NCBI GenBank assembly: GCA_012861695.1
Contig: JAAOOA010000581.1
Coordinates: 20,001-84,000, forward strand
Length of the DNA stretch: 64,000 nt
Source: Trematomus loennbergii
Taxonomy: Eukaryota; Chordata; Actinopteri; Perciformes; Nototheniidae
Reading direction: 5' to 3'
Shown here: piece by piece, positions 56,680-64,000 of the stretch
Numbering within the stretch: the stretch's first letter is position 1
Layout: each line of letters begins with the position of its first letter
The notes under the pieces: model-generated
Told to the model about the DNA's origin: nothing
Databases searched by the model: none
What the model saw: the letters and a program-made list of their open reading frames with translations, nothing else
Translations under genes and position numbers: made by a program

Positions 56680-59290
56680 TAGATTAGATTAGATTCAACT
56701 TTATTGTCATTGTGCAAAGTACAGGTACAAGCCAATGAAATGCAAGATGTGCTATATATAAATAAAAACAAGGTGCATATTATAAATACTGACAATACAG
56801 GGAGCATTGAATGAGGATAACATCTAGAATATACAGATGTAAGTATTGACAATTGCCGATGGTATGTACAAACAGTAATATTATAAGAAGGAAAAAAATG
56901 GTTATATGTACAGTAACACGATTGTGTAAATAACATGTCCATTAAGTACGTTTAATTAGTGCAGTTGAGTGCAGGTGAGTGCAATGATGCTAGTGAGTAA
57001 TGGAGAGGAGTTCAGCAGAGTCACAGCTCGGGGAAGAAGCTCTTCCTGTGCCTGGAGGTACGGGAACGGAGGCATCTGTAACGCCTGCCGGATGGAAGTA
57101 GGGTGAACAGTCTGTTGTTGGGGTGCGAGGCATCCTTGATGATGTTCCTGGATTTGCCCAGACAGCGTTTGAGGAAAATGTTCTTAATGGTGGGTAACTG
57201 GGTGCCGGTGATCCGTTGGGCAGTTTTTACTACCCGTTGGAGTGATTTCTGGTCTGAGGCGGAGCAGTTGCCGTATCACACTATGATGCAGTTAGTGAGA
57301 ATGCTCTCAATGGTACAACGGTAGAAGTCCATCAGGATCCTGGGACCAAGGTGGGCTTCTTAAGGCCCGTAGAAAGTAGCTGCGCCTTTTTGACCAGGAT
57401 TGAGGAGTTCAGAGACCAAGTGAGGTCGTCGGAGATGTGAATGCCAAGGAACTTGAAGCTGGACACATGTTCCACTGCAACTCCGTTGATGCAGATGGGG
57501 GTGTGTGCATGGCTCCTGTCCCGCCTGAAGTCCACGATGATCTCCTTGGTCTTCTTGGTGTTAAAAGCAAGGTTGTTGTCAGCACACCACGAGGCCAGGT
57601 GCTGTACCTCATCCCTGTAGGCCGTTTCGTCGTCACCACTGATCAGGCCTACCACCGTGGTGTCGTCTGCAAACTTTATTATGGTGTTAGAATCATAAAC
57701 AGCAGCGCAGTCATGGGTGAACAGGGAGTACAGGAGAGGGCTCAACACGCAGCCTTGTGGCACGCCGGTGTTCAAGGTAGAAGTGGAGGAGGAGAGGCTG
57801 TCTAACTTCACAGACTGGGGTCTGTTAGTCAGAAAGTCCAGCATCCAGTTAAAGAGTGATGTATTGATACCAAGCTGGCGAAGCTTGGAGATCAGCTTGG
57901 AGGGGATCACAGTGTTGAATGCTGAACTGAAATCTATGAACAGCATTCTGACGTAAGATTTGGGGCTATCCAGGTGGGTCAGGGTAGAGTGGAGTGCCGT
58001 GGAGATGGCGTCCTCTGTGACTGTTGCAGCGGTAGGCAAACTGGTATGGGTCCAGTGTAGCAGGCAGACAGGATTTCAGGTACGAGAGAACCAGTCTCTC
58101 GAAGCACTTAGCGATGATGGGGGTGAGTGCAACGGGACGGAAGTCATTAAGAGCCGTAGCAGTTGAGAGCTTCGGCACTGGCACGATGGTGGCGGTCTTG
58201 AAGATGCTGGGAACAACTGCTTGGGCCAGGGGCAGGTTGAAAATGTTTCACACGTTTGATGACGGGTTGTATTTAGGGAGCAGGAACAGAGAGAGATGGT
58301 CCGACTGTCCGAGGTGGGGGAGTGGTGTGGCTTGGTAAGCGTCAGCCACACTGTAAACATGATCCAACGTTTTTTGTCCCTGTGGTGCAGGAGACATTCT
58401 GATGAAACTTTGGTAAACCAGATCGTAAGGTGCAGTGATTAAAATCCCCAATGACAATAAAGGTCCCATCCGGGTGCATGGTTAGCAGTTTGTTAATAGC
58501 AGCACACAGTTCTTTCATAGCTACTTCCGCATTAGCATCCGGAGGGACATAAACAGCAGCAGCAACAATGCAAGTAAACTCACATGGTAGGTAGAAGGGC
58601 CTGCACTTAATAATCAGGAACTCCAGATCAGCAGAACAGTGGGTATCAACATTGACAGAGTCCGTACACCATGAATTGTTCACATAAATGCACACTCCTC
58701 CACCTCTGCTTTTACCTGTAGCTGCTGCTACTCTGTCTGCCCTGAAGACAGTGCGTCCCTGTAGGTCCACCACGCCGTTAGGAACAATGCTGCTGAGCCA
58801 TGTTTCTGAGAAAAACATGAGACTACAGTCCATAAGCCTTCTTTGTGTGAGGGTCCAGATCTTGAGTTCGTCCAGCTGGTTCGCCAGAGACCGTACATTG
58901 GCGAGGAAAATGCTCGGGAGTGCTGGCCGGTGTGGATTTAATCTTAGCTTAGCATGCAGACCTCCGTGTTTCCCCCGTCTTTGTTTACGATCTCGACGCC
59001 GGCGCCGGGAACTTCCGGTCGGATGGATTTCTCCGCGGCTCCCCGGTGGTTTTACCAACTCCGGTGGTAGCTCGCCGAAGTTGAATTGATAGTCCAAAAC
59101 TATGTTGATACATCGATGATTTATATCCAGAAGTGACTGTCTGCTGTATGAGTAGTTCGCCCAGCTGAATCGAGTGAACACACACAAGATAATTAGGTAC
59201 AAAAGCACTATTTTGCTAAAACTAGTCAGACACTGAGCCTCACGATGCACACGCGCCGCCGCCATGCCAAGTTTGAAGTTGTCAATGATA
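56680..59290 (-). mobile_element. L2/CR1-group LINE, copy C (different subfamily)
   Basis: A minus-strand LINE ending at 56680 with ACAATAAAGTTGAATCTAAT and a short ATCTA tandem tail. The 5' end is near 59290, just upstream of the ORF2 start. The protein resembles copies A and B in order and motifs but differs at many residues, so it is a separate subfamily. Part of the region between endonuclease and RT is deleted near 58245. Confidence 0.88.
57332..59265 (-). pseudogene. LINE ORF2 of copy C, endonuclease and reverse transcriptase, broken
   Basis: An ATG at 59265 opens MAAARVHREAQCLTSFSKIV, a hydrophobic start. It is followed by a basic region (RRRRRDRKQRRGK) and the endonuclease domain with LANVRSLANQ, FFSETWLSS and VIGDFNHCT, ending near 58342. 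The endonuclease end and RT start lie in other frames (58469-58248, 58184-57966). RT coding resumes at 58039: [20 protein letters not shown], then [15 protein letters not shown] and the catalytic [10 protein letters not shown], ending at 57332. The thumb and C-terminus continue in further frames to about 56990. Deletion and frameshifts make it non-functional. It is slightly older or more damaged between the domains than the 5' part suggests. Confidence 0.88.
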
Positions 59291-59370
59291 TTCAAAACCC
59301 AGAAGACTGGAAAGCAGTTATAACATTTAGTTTTTTGACCAGATCAAGGACTTAAAGGTAGTATATTTAA

Positions 59371-59856
59371 AGTGGACCTATCATACTATTATAATAATAT
59401 AGTGTAGGACCATACCTATATAAGGCATATTTATACTTTTTTTTTTTCAAAATACCAAACAGAACATGCATTTTAGCCATGCCTCATTTTGCTCAATTTG
59501 ACATTTTTTAGATCTGTTTTAGCAAGGGCTGATTCAGTGAGAACAGCACCATCTAGAGGCCTGGCATATGTACTACAGCGTCTCCAGCGCTTTCGAACGG
59601 CAATGCCGTGGTTGTCTCCTCCTGATTGGTGGAGTTGGCCCAATAGCCGTAGCGCCACCGTCCTGACGTCAGGACAGTGTCAAATCTGGATCAGTTTTGA
59701 TCAGATCCGTTCGCAGCCCCTTTTTTTAGAGATTTGGGTATGGAGGAAAATAGAGAGGTTGTGTTTTCTGACACTTGGTGAGTTCCCTGGAACACCGGGG
59801 ACACATATTCATGTAGAAAAGACGTACACAAGTGCTTTTTGCATGATAGGTCCCCT
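59371..59856. mobile_element. Kolobok-like MITE
   Basis: TTAA flanks both ends (59367-59370 and 59857-59860). The ends AGTGGACCTATCATAC and, inverted, AGGGGACCTATCATGC are terminal repeats. It is 486 bp. Near the right end it contains CCGGGGACACATATTCATGT and AGAAAAGACGTACACAAG once, the single-copy counterpart of the 37 bp minisatellite at 35104-35993. Confidence 0.85.
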
Positions 59857-59860
59857 TTAA

Positions 59861-61794
59861 GATGTATTGCAAACAAATGGTTGCTTGTTATAATCGCTTG
59901 TAAATTTAAATCCACAAACATTCCAAAACACATGGTTTCTGTAGCTTTTAGTAAACGTCCTCAGCATGCTAAAGGTTTCCAAGTTGCTGAATGTTTTCTA
60001 AATGCTGTATGTATTGTCAAGTTGCTGAAGATCTTTCTTCATGAGTACAGGAACATTTCTTTTTTATCTGCATCCTTTCTGAAGCTGCAGCGTGTCTCTC
60101 CTGATGGAAGAGTTTTAGGCCGTTTCTGCTCGTTTGCTCCTGTTGGCCTCAGTATGTTCTCCTTATGATCACAACCAAGTGCAGATATTAATAATTGTTG
60201 GTTAAATTTCTCTGCAGTTGACACTGTATTATATGCAAAAGAAGCCATAATTGAAAATGCACTACTAAATGCTCAGGATCACTCAACATAAAGCAGATAA
60301 AATGCAACACATGATAGTTTGAGTTGTTTAAAAAACGTTAAGACTATTTTGGCATCGTAGAGTAAAGCCTCTTGACACATGGTAACCTTCTCAGTGTGTT
60401 ATAATGTCAGCATTAGATCAGGAAGCTCACATATCTACAGACCGAGAGTGAGCTGGTGTCTGGCTCTGGGAGGTTTTTGTCTGCCAGTTGGTGCTATTAC
60501 AGTTCACGTAGCGACCTCTCTTTGACCTGCAGAGGAAGAGGATCAGGAGAGGGCATCGGACCCTTTGATTGGCCGGCAGCTGTCACAAGGCCTCTCTTGA
60601 GATGTTGACAGCTGTGAGGATATTAATGACAAATTCAGTGAGGTCCAGCAGAGCTCAGAGTGTAAAGTCAGGCATACCTGTGTGATAGCCAGAGTGCAAA
60701 TACTCCTGATGCCCTCCATGTTTTATAACGCTTCATCTTCATTCATACAGTTCTTTAAATGAGAGTACTCGAGTCAATGGTCAAAGTCAAACTGTTGGGT
60801 AAAGGTGTGTGTGGATGGATTATGACAATATCATTGGCCGTTACATGAACTGCCGGAAATGCGGTACAACAGCCCAAAAACCTTTCCATAAAGACAAAGG
60901 TGCTGCAACTTCAGAAACGAGGCATATATGAATACACAAGTGTGCCAAAACACATGAAGAAACATCTTCCCCAACTTGTCAGGATTGATGGAAAATGTGA
61001 TATTAGTGGTCTTGATATTGGTGCAGGCAAAACAGCTAGCAACCCCCTCCCTACAAATTTGCCCCTCGTTCTGGTTTCACCTACAGGTCTGAAATTTGGT
61101 AGGTATAAGCCTCTTGGCGTCTTATCGTAAATCGAACAGGAAGTCAGCCATTGTTGTTGGAAACTTACCTAAAATGTTTTATGGTCTTATTTTAACAATG
61201 TGGTCACATGACTCCTTCTGATGTTACTGCAGATCTGCTGTAAGCTAGCTAGCTAACGTAGATAACCTAGTCATTTCAGATATACTGACAATCACTTACA
61301 GTTATGAGACGACTAACTCTGAGACAGAGACAGTTGTTCAGCTTTATAATCCTGAACGTCACCAAGCAATGTGTATATTTTAAATATGACAAGCATAAAT
61401 GACACACCAATAACCCCAACAGGAGCACACATTGAGGAAGTGCCATGGATTGGCTGAAAAGGTATTTGGCTGCAGAATCCAGTATTAAAGTTCATGATTG
61501 ATATTAAATCAGACTAAAGGGGATAAAGTCTGATTTTTTACTCAATGTTTTATGTCAATGTTTGCTGACAACTCACTTTTGGTCAATGTGTGAACAACAG
61601 TTTATTCACTTTTCTGTCTTTTTCTTTTTATTATAATTAACCATTTCCTAGGCTACTTTTGACTTCAGATTTCCTTAGGGACCGTCTTCTACTTTACCTA
61701 CCCTGACTTTATTTTCAGTTTGGTTTCTTTCTTTCTGACCAATTCTCTATCTTTCAGAGTTATTGCAAACATGATACAATTATATTTGACATTA
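59861..61794. other. Unassigned intergenic sequence
   Basis: No gene or transposon end is seen. The stretch 60570-60640 packs CCCTTTGATTGGCC, GCAGCTGTCACAAGG and TGACAGCTGTGAGG close together, which could be an enhancer. The plus frame at 60900-61130 has no recognisable motif. Confidence 0.35.
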
Positions 61795-61920
61795 GATTAC
61801 ATGACATGAAATGTAGCTGATGCTTTTATCCAAAGCAACTTACAATAAGTGCAACAACATGAAAAATGCAGGTACATTTGCTACAAATAAGCCAAACCAT
61901 TGTAGGTGCTGATGCATTCA
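61795..61920. repeat. Dispersed repeat with the CCAAAGCAACTTA motif
   Basis: GCTGATGCTTTTATCCAAAG followed by CAACTTACAATAAGTGCAAC matches the starts at about 3188 and 7490. Confidence 0.6.
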
Positions 61921-62063
61921 TTTCAAATGGGCTAAACCCTTTAAGGGCTATTTATGGCCAAGTTACAAGTGAATAAAGGGGGTCAGAAGATGTGAATACC
62001 CCACTGGTGAATTTAATAAAGAAGGTTGCTAACGTGTCTAAGTGAGACGACTAAACGTCATCA

Positions 62064-62770
62064 CACCCAACATTAGCCACCATTAGCTTAGCGGTGGTGA
62101 CGTGAAGTCATGTGACCGTGCTGTAGTTCCTTTATAGCCCAACATTAACCGCCATTAGCTTAGCGGTGGTGACGTGAAGTCATGTGACCGTGCTGTAGTT
62201 CCTTTATAGCCCAACATTAGCCACCATTAGCTTAGCGGTGGTGACGTGAAGTCATGTGACCGTGCTGTAGTTCCTTTATAGCCCAACATTAACCGCCATT
62301 AGCTTAGCGATGGTGACGTGAAGTCATGTGACCGTGCTGTAATTCCTTTATAGCCCGACATTAGCTGCCTTTAGCTTAGCGGTGGTGACGTGAAGTCATG
62401 TGACCGTGCTGTAATTCCTTTATAGCCCGACATTAGCTGCCTTTAGCTTAGCGGTGGTGAAGTGAAGTCATGTGACCGTGCTGTAGTTCCTTTATAGCCC
62501 GACATTAGCTGCCTTTAGCTTAGCGGTGGTGAAGTCATGTGACTGTGCTGTAGTTCCTTTATAGCCCAACATTAACCGCCATTAGCTTAGCGATGGTGAC
62601 GTGAAGTCATGTGACCGTGCTGTAATTCCTTTATTGCCCGACATTAGCTGCCTTTAGCTTAGCGGTGGTGACGTGAAGTCATGTGACCGTGCTGTAATTC
62701 CTTTATAGCCCGACATTAGCTGCCTTTAGCTTAGCGGTGGTGAAGTCATGTGACCGTGCTGTAGTTTCCT
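62064..62770. repeat. 72 bp minisatellite, about 10 copies
   Basis: The unit CCCAACATTAGCCACCATTA, GCTTAGCGGTGGTGACGTGA, AGTCATGTGACCGTGCTGTA, GTTCCTTTATAG is repeated about ten times. Two copies lost the GACGTGA part and are shorter. Alternating unit variants (CAACATTAACCGCC, CGACATTAGCTGCC) appear in a partly regular order, a sign of higher-order copying. Confidence 0.96.
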
Positions 62771-63625
62771 AAGGGGAGCTTGCTCCACCATTTTAGGGCC
62801 AGGATAGCAAACATGTTTTTTTTGTTGAAGGGTACTTCGGTCCATCTTGCGGACAACGGATGTAGGAAGGACCGACCGGATCTCTCTACACATCAAGGTA
62901 GCTTTAGGATTACTTTCAAACGTTATAGGGTTACTGAGGGGTTGCTTCATTTATAGGGTTATTCAAGGATAAGGGTTATGATGGTCTTTAGTACTTGCTA
63001 TGAAGACATAGGCCTACAGTAGATCGGCATTGAGGTTGCTCTTACAAAAACGTTTCGCTAAGTGATAAAATATACCAAGTGTTGAAATGACATACCAAAA
63101 ATATACATCTATTTCAAATGTCCTGGGGTCAGTTTGTCCGAGATACCACGGCACTCTTTGAACAATGCAGCGTGTCATCACATTATGTAACACTCCTCCA
63201 GAAATAGAAACAGATTTTGGAGCAGAGTTCGAGCCGGGAGGAAGATTGAACGGGTCGGATGGCAACACACTCGACATCGGAGGGAAACGAGGTGATCACT
63301 GTGATTCAGATGACAGAGATACTGCAGGAGGATGTAACGAAACCTCCAGGGAAAGAGAAGACACAGGATTAAATATAATTGTATTAGAGAGTGTTAATGT
63401 TATTGGCACCTGAGTAAATGCCCTTATAGCAAGTAATACCAGACAGATTTGAGTCTGCACCAGTGGAAGTATGTTTAGCCAAACTCATGTGTTTGGTATT
63501 TAAGTGACGAATGATAAGAGGAAACCTTAGACGATAATGAAATATAGAGGCTTAGTAACAGCAAGGTTAACACAAGCTGATGAGATTTTAACGTTTTGTT
63601 CTATCACATAAGATACGTCAGTTAT
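62771..63625. other. Spacer between two 72 bp arrays
   Basis: Non-repetitive sequence with minus-strand frames at 62726-62950 and 63014-63277 and a plus-strand frame at 63165-63413. None shows a recognisable motif. Confidence 0.4.
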
Positions 63626-64000
63626 ACCCCACTGGTGGATTTAAAACGGAGGTTAATAACTGTCTAAATGAGACGACTAAACGTCACCATGCCCAACATT
63701 AGCCACCTTTAGCTTAGCAGTGGTGACGTGTAGTCATGTGACCGTGCTGTAGTTCCTTTATAGCCCAACATTAGCCACCTTTAGCTTAGCGGTGGTGACG
63801 TGAAATCATGTGACCGTGCTGTAGTTCCTTTATAGCCCAACATTAGCCACCTTTAGCTTAGCGGTGGGGACGTGAAGTCATGTGACCGTGCTGTAGTTCC
63901 TTTATAGCCCAACATTAGCCACCTTTAGCTTAGCGGTGGTGACGTGAAATCATGTGACCGTGCTGTAGTTCCTTTATAGCCCAACATGAGCCACCTTTAG
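63625..64000. repeat. Second 72 bp array, continuing past the window
   Basis: TACCCCACTGGTGGATTTAA and GAGACGACTAAACGTCACCA introduce this array as they do the first (about 62000-62060), so the left flank was duplicated with it. Five unit starts are present before the sequence ends mid-unit. The unit variant here is mainly GCCACCTTTAGCTTAGC. Confidence 0.95.

Overview
This is a vertebrate genomic window, almost certainly from a ray-finned (percomorph-like) teleost. The evidence is a spliced PPP1R3C-type gene, hAT/Tol2-like, Kolobok-like, piggyBac-like and Harbinger-like DNA transposons, L2/CR1-group LINEs with short-repeat 3' tails, a retrovirus-like LTR element, and very many micro- and minisatellites. 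There are no bacterial-type operons, CRISPR arrays or integrons. Only one host protein-coding gene can be supported. Most long open frames are read through repeats or are broken transposon genes.

Layout. 1-5.4 kb: gene-free, with a degenerate 18-20 bp minisatellite, a 390 bp GATA/GA microsatellite and a dispersed repeat that recurs inverted near 25 kb. 5.4-16.5 kb: a run of DNA transposons, several with exact target-site duplications: Harbinger-like 5376-6424 and 7591-8355, Tol2-like hAT 9301-10490, hAT MITEs 11100-11584 and 13461-14181, and piggyBac-like 15349-16473. 18.4-22.7 kb: an L2-group LINE (copy A) apparently sitting in a hAT-like element. 23-27 kb: mostly featureless, with a LINE 3' end and a diverged tandem duplication.

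27.3-34.7 kb is a three-level nest. A Kolobok-like transposon (TTAA target site, THAP-type exon) was hit by a Charlie-like hAT MITE (28581-29125, TSD TCCTACGC) and by a 5.07 kb minus-strand LTR element (29550-34623, TSD GGGT). A second Kolobok-like element abuts it, sharing one TTAA, and carries a 24-copy 37 bp minisatellite. 36.5-40.6 kb: a hAT element with a BED-type exon contains a second 2.4 kb Kolobok-like copy. 41.6-44.6 kb: LINE copy B, nearly identical to A but 5'-truncated and internally deleted. 46-47 kb: an 18-copy 57/50 bp minisatellite.

49.8-51.7 kb: the gene ppp1r3c on the minus strand, with a 14-nt first coding exon, an 876 bp intron holding a Tol2-like repeat, and a second exon encoding almost the whole glycogen-targeting protein. 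53.9-55.05 kb: a TIR element. 56.7-59.3 kb: LINE copy C, a different subfamily on the minus strand. 59.4-59.9 kb: a Kolobok-like MITE that holds the single-copy ancestor of the 37 bp minisatellite. 62-64 kb: two arrays of a 72 bp unit with a CRE-like and an M-box-like site in each unit, running off the window end.

The genes do not form a pathway; the region is a single host gene in a dense, nested transposon landscape. No new defence or metabolic system was found. The most informative observations concern nesting order, birth of minisatellites inside transposons, and a possible macro-domain remnant in the LTR element. Superfamily calls rest on target-site length, terminal repeats and short motifs read by eye; no database search was possible.
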